Program-made: the position numbers and the translations under genes
Part shown: positions 26,302-35,314 of the stretch, piece after piece
How positions within the stretch are numbered: position 1 is the stretch's first letter
How the letters are laid out: the number at the start of each line of letters is the position of its first letter
Source of the DNA: Lachnoclostridium sp. UBA903
GTDB lineage: Bacteria; Bacillota; Clostridia; Lachnospirales; Lachnospiraceae
Reading direction: 5' to 3'
Assembly: GCA_002294045.1 (NCBI GenBank)
Contig: DBEP01000114.1
Location: forward strand, 138,246 to 202,245
Length of the DNA stretch: 64,000 nt
Notes under the pieces: generated by a model
Told to the model about the DNA's origin: nothing
The model's input: the letters and a program-made list of their open reading frames with translations, nothing else
The model's database searches: none

Positions 26302-27927
26302 ATGAAAAAAATCATAAGGTATTTACATAAGCAAGAGATAACAAGGAAAAATTTAATATTTTTAATGATTTTTTACTTTTTTATCGCTTTGTTGTCATTA
26401 GCTCAGCCGGAAGTATTGAAAAGAGCTACAACAGCCATCGTTAATGAAAATGTACAAGCATTAATAAATACTATGGCAATGGCAGTAGCAGCAGCTGTTT
26501 TATATATGTGTGTTACATATGGGAAAGACATCTATACCATAATTACGAAAAATAAATATGAGAAAATGTTAAGTTCCCTGCTTTTGGATAAATTAATAGA
26601 GACTAAAATGAGTAAATTACAGCAAAAACAATTTGGAGATGTCAGCACTATATTAATCAGAAATATTGAAAATTATGTTGCGTCAACAGTTTCGGCAGTT
26701 TCAGAATTCAGTGTCGGTATCATGTCGTTGGCATTAACAATGTTTTATATGTTAATTATAGAGTGGAGATTAGCATTGTGTGTGTTAGCTTATAATTTTG
26801 TGATTCGATTTTTTGCAGTTTTTGCGGAAAGGAAAATAAAACAGAAAAGTATAAATGCTACAAAAGCCATGAGATTGAGCGGAAATTATCTGGTTTCTCT
26901 TTTGTCCAATATGCTTACCGTGCATATTTATTCTAACCGTGATTTTTTAAACAACCTTTTCAATAAAAAAGAACAAAAGGTGAGGAAGGCTAACTGGATA
27001 AGCTTTGTTTGGATTAATGGTTTTCAGGACTCTATTTGGGCATTTTCCAAATTGGCTGAATTTATTATTATTTATGGAGCAGGGGCCTGGCTTATTTTAG
27101 GGAATTTAACAAATATAAGCATTCTATTAACTTTTGTTTTTGCAAATGACCTTTTTACTATTGGGATAAATAATATATCTAATTATTTAACCTTACGGGC
27201 TGAGTCAGAGGCTTATCAGGAATCCTTAGATGAAATTTTAATGGAGACGGAATTGGAAAAAGGTTCTTATAAAACTGCTTTTGAGAATACTTTTCCAATC
27301 CGTTTTGAAAGTGTATCATTTTCTTATGGTGATAAAAAATTATTGGATAATGTCAGCTTTACAATTAAATATGGTGAAAAAATTCTTCTTCAAGGAGAAA
27401 ACGGTACCGGCAAGTCTACCATTTTGAAATTAATGGCTGGTTTATACCGGCCTGACTCAGGTTCCATTTTTTATGGTAACAAGAATATTAAAGATATGCA
27501 TATTAGTTGTTTGGCTGACACTTATGGTTATATATCACAACACAGCAATATATTGGAAGGAGATGTATTCACCAATATAGCATTAAATGAAAATGGAGAA
27601 ATAAATAAGGCGAAGGAAATTCTCCGGTATTTAAAGCTATTACATGTTCAAGATAATAACCCCAAAAGCTTATCTCAAGGAGAACAGCAGCGTCTTAACA
27701 TTGGAAGGGTTTTTTACCGCAACAAACCGGTATTTATAATGGGAGACGAGATTTTTTCAAATATTGATGAAAAGAATCGTAAGAATATAATTGAAATTTT
27801 TGAGAGAAGTTTTAAAGAGGTGACAATTATTTTGATAACACATGAGCAGACAGGTTTCAAATTCGACCGCATATTAACCGTATGTGAAGGAAAAGTGAAC
27901 GAGGAGGTACAATATGAAACAATATAG
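26302..27927 (+). CDS. ABC exporter, fused membrane and ATPase domains (first half-transporter)
   Basis: 541 residues. The N-terminal ABC-exporter membrane domain has about six helices (residues 1-300). The ATPase domain has Walker A GENGTGKST, signature LSQGEQQRLNIGR and Walker B PVFIMGDEIFSNID. Signature and Walker B are slightly atypical (Gly-Asp-Glu), which may mean a degenerate site in a heterodimer. RBS ATGGGGG precedes ATG 26302. It overlaps the second half-transporter by 14 bp, so they are probably a heterodimeric exporter for the cluster product. No N-terminal C39 peptidase domain is present, so leader cleavage would need another enzyme. Confidence 0.88.
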   Translation: MKKIIRYLHKQEITRKNLIFLMIFYFFIALLSLAQPEVLKRATTAIVNENVQALINTMAMAVAAAVLYMCVTYGKDIYTIITKNKYEKMLSSLLLDKLIETKMSKLQQKQFGDVSTILIRNIENYVASTVSAVSEFSVGIMSLALTMFYMLIIEWRLALCVLAYNFVIRFFAVFAERKIKQKSINATKAMRLSGNYLVSLLSNMLTVHIYSNRDFLNNLFNKKEQKVRKANWISFVWINGFQDSIWAFSKLAEFIIIYGAGAWLILGNLTNISILLTFVFANDLFTIGINNISNYLTLRAESEAYQESLDEILMETELEKGSYKTAFENTFPIRFESVSFSYGDKKLLDNVSFTIKYGEKILLQGENGTGKSTILKLMAGLYRPDSGSIFYGNKNIKDMHISCLADTYGYISQHSNILEGDVFTNIALNENGEINKAKEILRYLKLLHVQDNNPKSLSQGEQQRLNIGRVFYRNKPVFIMGDEIFSNIDEKNRKNIIEIFERSFKEVTIILITHEQTGFKFDRILTVCEGKVNEEVQYETI

Positions 27928-29515
27928 CCGCTTTTTCCTGTTTGCTAAAAATAATGCTTTTCTCATATTTCTGTGCGTTTTATTGAATATATTATCAGGT
28001 GCCGGCAAAAGTATCGGAGCTATCTACCTTGAACGAATAACAGATGCATTAGAAAGTAATTATTTAGATAAGTTACTTTCGTACATATTAATCGGTGGTG
28101 CTCTGACCTTCGGTTCCTATGTGATTAGATGGTTGGGTGCTATTGTACCGCGGTATTTAATGGAAAAGTTCTCATATGAGATGCGTACCGCACTTTTAAG
28201 GCACTTAACAAAGATTTCATTTCTGACCTATGAAAAATTCTCCACAGGAGAGTTACAGTCATTGATTCAGAACGATACCATTAAAGCAGGGCAAATCTTT
28301 TATACCGTATTATCCAGACTGCTAAATAATATTTTTCTATTTATATTTTCTGTTTGGGTAATGCTGCTTACAGATGTTAAAGCGACTATTATAGCTGTAA
28401 TAATTGTTTTAAGTGCTACCGTAACGAATCAATGGATACTAAAAAAGATGAAGAAATATGAAAAAACGGCACAGCAATCTTTAGGAGAAATGACACAATC
28501 CTTAGAGAGTATTTTTAACGGAATGGAGACGGTTAAAACATTTTGGGCAAAAGATTTTGTAAAGTCTGATTATTTAGATAAACAGCAAAAATACTGTATG
28601 AATAAATTTAAATCGGCCCGCATAAATGCTATCCGCACATTATGGTACACATTCACAGAAAATCTTTGTTTGTACGGCAGTGTCGCTTATCTTGGCTATA
28701 TGGGCATTAAGGGAGCTATGTCCATTGGCGAAGTTTTGATGTTTATTTATCTTATCAAGCAAATTATTATGCCGATTGAAGTTGCATTCCGCTGGATGTC
28801 TACGCTGCCTATGTCATCCGCAAGCTGGGAACGAATCCTGCAGAAGTTCAATATTAATGCTGAAAAGACAAAGCCGGAAAATGCTAATACTTTAGCACAA
28901 ATAAATGATGTTAAAATTGAAAATTTATCATTTTCATATGATAAATCCATTCAAATTTTTAATAATCTAAACTTATCTTTAGAAAAAGGGAAGATAACAG
29001 GATTATTTGGCTCCAGCGGAACAGGAAAAACAACATTATTAAAAATCCTTTCCGGTTTATATTTTAGTCCGGAAACAACCTATAAAGCTAATGGTGAAAA
29101 AATAGATTCATTAAAACCGTACGTAACGTATGCATCATTGGAACGAAGTATATTTCCAATGACTATTTATGAAAATATCTCATTAGGAGATGGAAATATT
29201 CTTCCGGAAGAGGTTAAAGAGCTATTAACAGAATTAGGTTTTGAAAGTTGGTTAACTACGTTACCTGATGGAATAGATACTGCTGTAACCAATGAAGATA
29301 TGTCAGGGGGACAAAAGCAGGCTCTATCAACTGCAAGAGCTTTACTAAGCCATAGGCCAATTATGATTTTGGATGAACCTTTTTCTGCATTGGATTCTAA
29401 AAAAGCAGAACTTCTGTCAGACATACTCAAAAAAGAAAAAGGAAACCGGATTATTTTAATTACTTCACATAGAAGCGATAAGTCAAACTTATTTGATTTA
29501 GAGATCATTCTGTAA
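27914..29515 (+). CDS. ABC exporter, fused membrane and ATPase domains (second half-transporter)
   Basis: 533 residues. Six-helix membrane domain (about 1-310), then an ATPase with Walker A GSSGTGKTT, signature MSGGQKQALSTARALL and Walker B IMILDEPFSALD, all canonical. There is no peptidase domain. ATG 27914 lies inside the preceding gene with GAGGAGG upstream. It is the last gene of the 19999-29515 cluster. Its 3' end overlaps the convergent LysR gene by 18 bp, with no terminator between, so the cluster's end is crowded against an unrelated gene. Confidence 0.9.
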   Translation: MKQYSRFFLFAKNNAFLIFLCVLLNILSGAGKSIGAIYLERITDALESNYLDKLLSYILIGGALTFGSYVIRWLGAIVPRYLMEKFSYEMRTALLRHLTKISFLTYEKFSTGELQSLIQNDTIKAGQIFYTVLSRLLNNIFLFIFSVWVMLLTDVKATIIAVIIVLSATVTNQWILKKMKKYEKTAQQSLGEMTQSLESIFNGMETVKTFWAKDFVKSDYLDKQQKYCMNKFKSARINAIRTLWYTFTENLCLYGSVAYLGYMGIKGAMSIGEVLMFIYLIKQIIMPIEVAFRWMSTLPMSSASWERILQKFNINAEKTKPENANTLAQINDVKIENLSFSYDKSIQIFNNLNLSLEKGKITGLFGSSGTGKTTLLKILSGLYFSPETTYKANGEKIDSLKPYVTYASLERSIFPMTIYENISLGDGNILPEEVKELLTELGFESWLTTLPDGIDTAVTNEDMSGGQKQALSTARALLSHRPIMILDEPFSALDSKKAELLSDILKKEKGNRIILITSHRSDKSNLFDLEIIL

Positions 29516-30409
29516 AATGGTTTCGGCAGACGGCTCTGAGACTGCGTCTATTAATCCCATAAAGGCTTTCATGGCTTCGGATATAAATTTATTTTTATGG
29601 TATATTATTTTAATGCTTCGTTCGATTTCGAAATTCTCCACATGAAGCTCTGTCAGATAGTGGCCGGCAAGTTCCGGTTCCACCAGTTTTTCCGGCAGGA
29701 TTGCAATGCCGATGCTTTTTCTGGCAGCCTGGATGAGTGCCTGCACCGATGTACTCTCCCAGGAAGGTGTAATTTTAAAGCCGTGCAGTGATATGGCATT
29801 CTCGAATAATTCATGTATACCGCTGTTCTTTTCCCTTAACAGGAAACGTTCCGATGCAAAATCGGCAAGGCTGATATGAGGTTGTCTGGCAAGGGGATAT
29901 GCCGGAGAGCATACCGCTATCAGCTTATCTTTTTGTATTTCTTTGGAAGAAATATAATCCGAATGTACAACTCCTTCAATAACCGCCAGATCAAGTTCGT
30001 TGGACAGAATCTTTTTCTCAATTATATCGGAGGAATCGATCTGTACACGAGCGTGTATATAGGGATAAATTTCACCGAAACGATTTACCAGGTCCGCCAT
30101 GTTGCGTATACCGAAAGTAACGCTGGACCCAATCCTTAAATCACCTAAGGAATCCGGATTGCCAAAGGTTTTTTCCATATCGTCAAATAAGTTAATAATA
30201 TGGGTAGCGTAGCTTAAAAACTTTTTACCCTCGTGGGTAATTCTTAATCTTTGGTTCATTCTTTCAAACAGGAGTATTCCATAATGCTCTTCTATCTCTT
30301 TGATGGCAATACTGATGGTGGGCTGGGTAACATACAGTTTCTCGGAGGCTTTTGTAATATTTTCTTCAGCTGCAACGGCAATAAATATCTTTAAATGTCG
30401 AATCGTCAT
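29498..30409 (-). CDS. LysR-family transcriptional regulator
   Basis: 303 residues with the N-terminal winged helix (MTIRHLKIFIAVAAEENIT, then ASEKLYVTQPTISIAIKEIE) and a C-terminal substrate-binding-like effector domain starting near residue 90 (DLRIGSSVTFGI). It is divergent from the TauE/SafE permease gene across 126 bp, the usual arrangement for a LysR regulator and its target. Start ATG 30409 has AAAGGA upstream. Its 3' end overlaps the ABC exporter gene in the opposite strand. The inducer is unknown; the exporter partner suggests a sulfur oxyanion or organic anion. Confidence 0.92.
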   Translation of the reverse strand: MTIRHLKIFIAVAAEENITKASEKLYVTQPTISIAIKEIEEHYGILLFERMNQRLRITHEGKKFLSYATHIINLFDDMEKTFGNPDSLGDLRIGSSVTFGIRNMADLVNRFGEIYPYIHARVQIDSSDIIEKKILSNELDLAVIEGVVHSDYISSKEIQKDKLIAVCSPAYPLARQPHISLADFASERFLLREKNSGIHELFENAISLHGFKITPSWESTSVQALIQAARKSIGIAILPEKLVEPELAGHYLTELHVENFEIERSIKIIYHKNKFISEAMKAFMGLIDAVSEPSAETILQNDL

Positions 30410-30475
30410 ATAAAAATCCTTTCAGAAAAATAAGATTATAGTCAAAAGGCTATGAACTTTATTTAATTATAATAT

Positions 30476-30504
30476 TTTACATATAATATTGCAAGTCCTA
30501 TACT
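30476..30504 (+). promoter_or_regulatory. Promoter for the TauE/SafE permease
   Basis: TTTACA (30476-30481) and TATACT (30499-30504) with a 17-bp spacer, 31 bp before the coding start. It lies in the AT-rich divergent gap where LysR should bind. Confidence 0.55.
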
Positions 30505-30535
30505 AAAGTTAGACAATAATGAAAAGAGGTATGGG

Positions 30536-31324
30536 ATGTTTTACTTGATTATTATTCTAGCGTGTTACCTGGCCTCGGTAATCGGTTCTATCTGCGGTAT
30601 CGGCGGCGGTGTGATTATAAAACCGGTTTTGGACGCTACCGGAATCATGCCCGTTACAACGATTAGTTTTCTATCCGGCTGCACGGTTTTATCCATGTCA
30701 GGCGTATCTTTATACAGCCATTTAAAATGCAGGAATCAACGAAAATTCGATAAGCACTTTGCTACGGTAATTGCATTGGGAGGTGTCGCCGGCGGATTGG
30801 CCGGGAAAGAAATGTATCAGGCCGTTATAAGGAATTTATCTGATACCGGGCAGGTAGGAGCCATTCAGGCAATGGTGCTTTTGTTTCTTACAGGAGGTAC
30901 GTTGGTTTATACTATTTTTAAGGACAGGATACCAACGAAAAAGATAACCTGTAAGGGGGTAATATTTATTGTCGGTATTCTATTAGGGATTATGTCTTCT
31001 TTCTTAGGAATCGGCGGAGGGCCGATTAATTTAATCGTATTGTTTTATTTATTTTCCATGACTACAAAACAGGCTGCCGTTTACTCCATATATGTTATTT
31101 TATTCTCTCAGACTGCAAGTATTATAAGTGTTTTTATTCAGAACAAGGTTCCTTCCTTCTCCATGACGGTATTGGTGCTAATGTGTGTATGCGGAATTTT
31201 GGGCGGTTTAACCGGGGCCCGGTTAAATAGACGCCTTACTGATAAAACTGTTGACAAATTATTTATGGGGCTGATGGCAGTTATCATTATTATATGTGTT
31301 TATAATATTTTTAAATACATTTAA
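30536..31324 (+). CDS. TauE/SafE-family (DUF81) membrane permease
   Basis: 262-residue membrane protein with about eight helices in two repeats. Each repeat opens with a Gly-rich motif: IGSICGIGGGVIIKPVL near the N terminus and SSFLGIGGGPINLIVLF near residue 160, both hallmarks of the family. Members move sulfite, sulfonates, thiosulfate or other organic anions across the membrane. Start ATG 30536 has AGAGG upstream; ATG 30531 is out of frame. It is divergent from LysR, which probably controls it. A link to the NitT/TauT-type importer in region 1 is possible but they are 25 kb apart. Confidence 0.88.
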   Translation: MFYLIIILACYLASVIGSICGIGGGVIIKPVLDATGIMPVTTISFLSGCTVLSMSGVSLYSHLKCRNQRKFDKHFATVIALGGVAGGLAGKEMYQAVIRNLSDTGQVGAIQAMVLLFLTGGTLVYTIFKDRIPTKKITCKGVIFIVGILLGIMSSFLGIGGGPINLIVLFYLFSMTTKQAAVYSIYVILFSQTASIISVFIQNKVPSFSMTVLVLMCVCGILGGLTGARLNRRLTDKTVDKLFMGLMAVIIIICVYNIFKYI

Positions 31325-31400
31325 AGGAATCGGTTTAACCCTTGTGTTTTTTGGAAATTTATGTTACGTTATATAAAAATTGTATTGGGGATAGAATAAC

Positions 31401-31721
31401 ATGAAAAAGCTCAAAGATATGTTACCGTTTTTAATAGTCCTTGCAGCAGATTTTTACTTGCTGCCGTTATTGATTAAAGACACCGGAACAGGCATGCAAA
31501 TGCTTCTGATAGTTATCCCTCTGATTTGTTTTGTTTGTTCACTGATATATGGATTTAAAAAGCCGTTTTCTTTGTTTTATTCCGTAATTGCGGCAAGCCT
31601 GTTTATTCCGTCCATATTCATTTTCTATAATTCAAGTGCCTGGGTTTATATCATAGTATATGGAGTAATTGCCTTAATCGGCAGTGTAATTGGTAAAGGC
31701 ATTTCCAAATGCGGAAAATAA
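31401..31721 (+). CDS. Small hydrophobic membrane protein of unknown function
   Basis: 106 residues, four predicted transmembrane helices, a short N-terminal MKKLKDML and a C-terminal GKGISKCGK tail. It starts 77 bp after the permease gene and may be co-transcribed. A GC-rich palindrome and a terminator follow. I do not recognise the family. Confidence 0.6.
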   Translation: MKKLKDMLPFLIVLAADFYLLPLLIKDTGTGMQMLLIVIPLICFVCSLIYGFKKPFSLFYSVIAASLFIPSIFIFYNSSAWVYIIVYGVIALIGSVIGKGISKCGK

Positions 31722-31741
31722 GTATGTAAAAGAAAGTAAAA

Positions 31742-31799
31742 GCAGGCCGGGCCTGCCGCTTAACACGTGCCTTTTCCTTGTGCAGGAGGCACGTTTTTT
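31742..31799 (+). terminator. Palindrome followed by rho-independent terminator
   Basis: GCAGGCCGGGCCTGC (31742-31756) is a perfect palindrome. It is followed by a hairpin of CGTGCC and GGCACG (31765-31793) with six T. Confidence 0.8.
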
Positions 31800-31943
31800 G
31801 TGCAATAGAAATTGCGTTATATAGCACAAAAAGCAGTTTACCTGCTCCTTTTGCGGAAACTGTATCCGGTTCTTAAATATAGGAATCATTGGAATAGATA
31901 ACTCATAAAATTAACAAATTGATTAATGAGAGAATAGAAATAC

Positions 31944-33635
31944 ATGACTGTATCAGATAGTTATAAAATAACAAGTAATGAATTTGCGGATTTAATTATA
32001 GACTATAACAATAATTTGGATATACTGACCAGTTATCCCAATGCATCTTATAATATCATAAATCAACGGTTTGCCGTGCTGCATATACCTGCCGGTGAAA
32101 TGACCTATAATGCGGTTTATAAATTTGGTTATGCCTCCATACCGAAATGCTATGGTTTAATGTTTACTTCCGCTATGGAGCCTGAAAATAGTTATTATAT
32201 GCATCATACACCGGTACATAATTATACGGGAAACGGAGTCTTAATTGGATTTGTGGATGACGGAATAGACTACCGCAACAGGGTATTTCAATATTCCGAT
32301 TATACGACCAGGATTGTGTCAATATGGGACCAAACCATAGAAAGTACAGACAGGTTTCCTGCTGATTTTTATTATGGGACAGAGTTTTCAAGGGAACAAA
32401 TCAATGAGGCACTTCAGTCAGAGGACCCTCTGGCTATAGTACCGAGTATAGGAGAAGCGGGGCAGGGAACAGGTATGGCAGGAATAGCTGCCGGATACAG
32501 CGATGAGTGGTTCAATTATTCAGGGGCGGCACCTAATGCCGAACTTGCGGTTGTAAAATTAAAACCTGCCAAACCTTATTTGAAAGATTATTTTGGCATA
32601 TCGGAAGAGCATATATGTTATCAGGAAAATGATATTATGATGGGGATAAAATATCTGCTCCAGGTAGCTCAAACATTACGCCGTCCTATTGTAATCTGCC
32701 TGGGGCTCGGTTCGAATCAGGGCTCTCATATAGGTGAGGATTTTATAAGCAAATATCTATCTGAATCAGGAGAATTGCCGGGAGTTGCCGTAATAATCGG
32801 GGCAGGTGAGGAAGGAAACAGAAACGGACATTATTATGGAGAAATCATCTCACCTAATTTTTATAATACGGCTGAATTATACGTGGGAGAAAATAATGAA
32901 AATTTTACTATGGAATTATGGGGGTATCCGCCCAACCTTCTGGCCGTCGATATTTTAGCACCCAACGGAGATTTTATTTATCACATATCCCGTACTTTCA
33001 GAGAGTTAAATACGATATCTGTATGTTATAAAGATACTACCATATATATTGATAACCGGTTACAGGAGCCTTATGCAGGAGCTCAATTGATTTTATTCCG
33101 GTTCAGAAATGCGCAAAAAGGAGTTTGGAGCTTTAGGGTCACCGGCTCCTATGATTTAGTGAACCGGTTTCATATCTGGCTGCCCATAAATCAATTTATA
33201 TCAAGCAATACCTATTTTCTCCATCCGAATACCTATACAACCATATCCATACCGGGAAATACGGTTAATTTAATTACCGTAACGGCATATGACCCGGTGG
33301 ATAGGGAGCTGTATTTTTATGCCAGCAGAGGCTTTACAAAAAATAATGAACCGAAACCGGATATCACCGCTCCGGGCGTTAACATAGTGGCACCCGTGGA
33401 CCAGGACCAGTTCGCCTATTATACGGGCACTAGTCTGGCAGCCGCATATACTGCGGGGGTAGCTGCGAGACTGATGGAATGGGGTGTTGTGAATGGTAAT
33501 TTAGTTAATATGGATTGTACTTTTATAAGATATATTTTAACCAGCACTGCCCGGAGAGACAGCACCATAAATTATCCCAACCGGGATTGGGGGTTTGGTA
33601 TTCTGGATGAGAATATATTTAATAATATAATATAG
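31944..33635 (+). CDS. S8 (subtilisin-like) peptidase homologue lacking the catalytic His; Csp-like pseudoprotease
   Basis: 563 residues, no signal peptide. The catalytic Asp region is LIGFVDDGIDYRNR (about residue 110). The catalytic His motif, normally GHGT, reads AGQGTGMAGIAAG here (about 178), so His is replaced by Gln. The oxyanion Asn region GLGSNQGSH and the nucleophile YTGTSLAAAYTAG (about 517) are kept. Clostridial Csp proteases of this length activate spore germination, and C. difficile CspA and CspC are known pseudoproteases that lost catalytic residues and act as sensors. By analogy this may be a germination signalling pseudoprotease. No active partner or SleC gene lies in the window. 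Start ATG 31944; weak ribosome binding site. Confidence 0.85.
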   Translation: MTVSDSYKITSNEFADLIIDYNNNLDILTSYPNASYNIINQRFAVLHIPAGEMTYNAVYKFGYASIPKCYGLMFTSAMEPENSYYMHHTPVHNYTGNGVLIGFVDDGIDYRNRVFQYSDYTTRIVSIWDQTIESTDRFPADFYYGTEFSREQINEALQSEDPLAIVPSIGEAGQGTGMAGIAAGYSDEWFNYSGAAPNAELAVVKLKPAKPYLKDYFGISEEHICYQENDIMMGIKYLLQVAQTLRRPIVICLGLGSNQGSHIGEDFISKYLSESGELPGVAVIIGAGEEGNRNGHYYGEIISPNFYNTAELYVGENNENFTMELWGYPPNLLAVDILAPNGDFIYHISRTFRELNTISVCYKDTTIYIDNRLQEPYAGAQLILFRFRNAQKGVWSFRVTGSYDLVNRFHIWLPINQFISSNTYFLHPNTYTTISIPGNTVNLITVTAYDPVDRELYFYASRGFTKNNEPKPDITAPGVNIVAPVDQDQFAYYTGTSLAAAYTAGVAARLMEWGVVNGNLVNMDCTFIRYILTSTARRDSTINYPNRDWGFGILDENIFNNII

Positions 33636-33671
33636 TTTTATAGATATCCTATATTAAACTGCGTTTCCCTG

Positions 33672-33702
33672 AAAACTGCGGGCTGTTGGCTGGCAGTTTT
33701 TT
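33672..33702 (+). terminator. Rho-independent terminator after the S8 homologue
   Basis: AAAACTGC pairs with GCAGTTTT around a short loop and is followed by T residues. Confidence 0.75.
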
Positions 33703-33750
33703 CTTTTGTGTGGTAAAATATTGCCATCAATAACCGGAAGGAGGTCTATA

Positions 33751-33942
33751 ATGATATTTGCAGAAGCAAGTCTGCTAACAGCAGATGTACCGGTATTCGC
33801 TGAATTTAATAAAGCAAGGAATATGAGGTTTGAAGATCCGGATGGGAACCAGGTGGTTTTCAGAAAGATACCCGTACAGTACCGGTTAACGATTAAGAAT
33901 AATGTACAAATTATAAAAGTAAAACAGAGGAAAAACAAATGA
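33751..33942 (+). pseudogene. Internally deleted VOC (glyoxalase/bleomycin-resistance) remnant
   Basis: 63 codons. A strong GGAAGGAGG site precedes ATG 33751. The start, FAEASLLTADVPVFAEF, reads like the first strand and helix of a VOC domain, and MRFEDPDGNQVVFRKI is the typical C-terminal VOC strand. The 60 or so residues that should lie between are absent, so the fold cannot form as usual. It overlaps the following acetyltransferase by 4 bp and may now serve mainly to couple its translation. Confidence 0.55.
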
Positions 33943-34481
33943 AAATCAGCATCGAATTAGCAGAAATAAAAGATATTGATGAATTAGAGCGGCTTTATAA
34001 TGACTTAAATGATTATTTGGAAAAAAATATGAATTATCCCGGCTGGAAAAAAGGAATATATCCTGTCCGGCAAAATGCTGTTGATGGTGTTAAGAAGAAT
34101 CATTTATATACAGCAAGATATGATGGGAAAATTGTTGGAACAATGATACTGAACCATAAGCCGGAACCCGCATATTACAATGTAAAATGGGCAATTGAAT
34201 CCGATTATTCCGATATTTTTGTAATACATACCTTCGCCGTACATCCGGAATACTTAAAATGCGGAATAGGGAAAGAACTGATGGATTTTGTCTTCCGGCA
34301 GGGAATTAAACAACATATGAAAGCAATCCGCCTGGATGTCTATGAAAAAAATGCTCCAGCCATACATTTATATGAAAAATGCGGCTATAAATATGTTGGC
34401 ACAGTAAGCCTGGGACTTCAGGTGTACGGTTTGGAATGGTTCAGGCTGTATGAAATAATATTAGATGAAAAGAAGCGTTAA
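33939..34481 (+). CDS. GNAT N-acetyltransferase
   Basis: 180 residues. MKISIELAEIKDIDELERLYN is the usual GNAT opening (quoted to the family pattern), followed by GTMILNHKPEPAYYNV, the acetyl-CoA-binding FAVHPEYLKCGIGKELM and AIRLDVYEKNAPAIHLYEK. The conserved end with YEKCGYKYVG is also present. Substrate unknown. Start ATG 33939 overlaps the VOC remnant as ATGA. A terminator follows. Confidence 0.88.
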   Translation: MKISIELAEIKDIDELERLYNDLNDYLEKNMNYPGWKKGIYPVRQNAVDGVKKNHLYTARYDGKIVGTMILNHKPEPAYYNVKWAIESDYSDIFVIHTFAVHPEYLKCGIGKELMDFVFRQGIKQHMKAIRLDVYEKNAPAIHLYEKCGYKYVGTVSLGLQVYGLEWFRLYEIILDEKKR

Positions 34482-34512
34482 TTGAAATTTATTAAAAATA
34501 AATTAAATCATT

Positions 34513-34550
34513 AAAAAACTCTCTTTCAATTTATGGAAGGAGAGTTTTTT
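34513..34550 (+). terminator. Rho-independent terminator
   Basis: AAACTCTCTTTC and GAAGGAGAGTTT pair and are followed by T residues. It separates the GNAT gene from tetR. Confidence 0.8.
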
Positions 34551-34635
34551 GCATATCAAACAAATTTTAATTGACAGCGAAATTATATTATATTAATATA
34601 TTGAATATAAATTCAATGAAAGGCTATTTAACGAA

Positions 34636-35208
34636 ATGAGTACAAGAAAAGAACAGAAAGAGGAACGTTATGAGGCAATCCTGATGGCCGGAATGGACTT
34701 ATTTATAGAAAAAGGGTTTAAAGCTTCCAAAATTGCAGATTTGGCCAAAAGGGCAAAAATGAGCACCGGTCTTTTGTTTCATTACTTTGAATCGAAAGAG
34801 AAATTGTATGAGGAGCTGGTTAAAATCGGACTGGAAGGAACGAAAAATATCATGCATTATGATACTGCCAGTCCCATTGCTTTCTTTGAACAGATTGCCA
34901 AAATGATTTTGGAGTCTCTGGTTGAATCCACCTTCACTGCTAAGATGTTTGTCCTTATGGGGCAGTCATATTACGGTGATGCTCCGGAATCAATTAAGAA
35001 AATTATAAAGGAGGTAAATAATATTGAACAAAGTGTACCTATAATGGAAGCGGGGCAGAGGCTTGGTGAGATCAGGGACGGCAATCCCCTTGCCCTTTCG
35101 TTTACATTTTGGAGCAGCATCCAGGGTGTTGCGGAATCCTTAGCGGTAAGTCCCCATATCCCTTGTCCCGATTATCAATGGATTGTGGATATTATAAGAA
35201 AAAAGTAA
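34636..35208 (+). CDS. TetR-family transcriptional regulator
   Basis: 190 residues. N-terminal helix-turn-helix: RYEAILMAGMDLFIEKGF, then IADLAKRAKMSTGLLFHYFESKE (residues about 10-55). The C-terminal ligand-binding domain is all-helical and not specific. It lies upstream of the FAD oxidoreductase gene on the same strand (about 106 bp gap), so it probably controls that gene and itself. No inverted-repeat operator was identified with confidence. Confidence 0.9.
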   Translation: MSTRKEQKEERYEAILMAGMDLFIEKGFKASKIADLAKRAKMSTGLLFHYFESKEKLYEELVKIGLEGTKNIMHYDTASPIAFFEQIAKMILESLVESTFTAKMFVLMGQSYYGDAPESIKKIIKEVNNIEQSVPIMEAGQRLGEIRDGNPLALSFTFWSSIQGVAESLAVSPHIPCPDYQWIVDIIRKK

Positions 35209-35314
35209 TGGGGCCAGTTAGTAAATCCTTAACGGATTTCGGCCGGCAGGAAAACGGAGATAGTTCCGTAACCTTAGATTTAAAGCCCTGATTACGGGCA
35301 GATTGGAGTTAACC

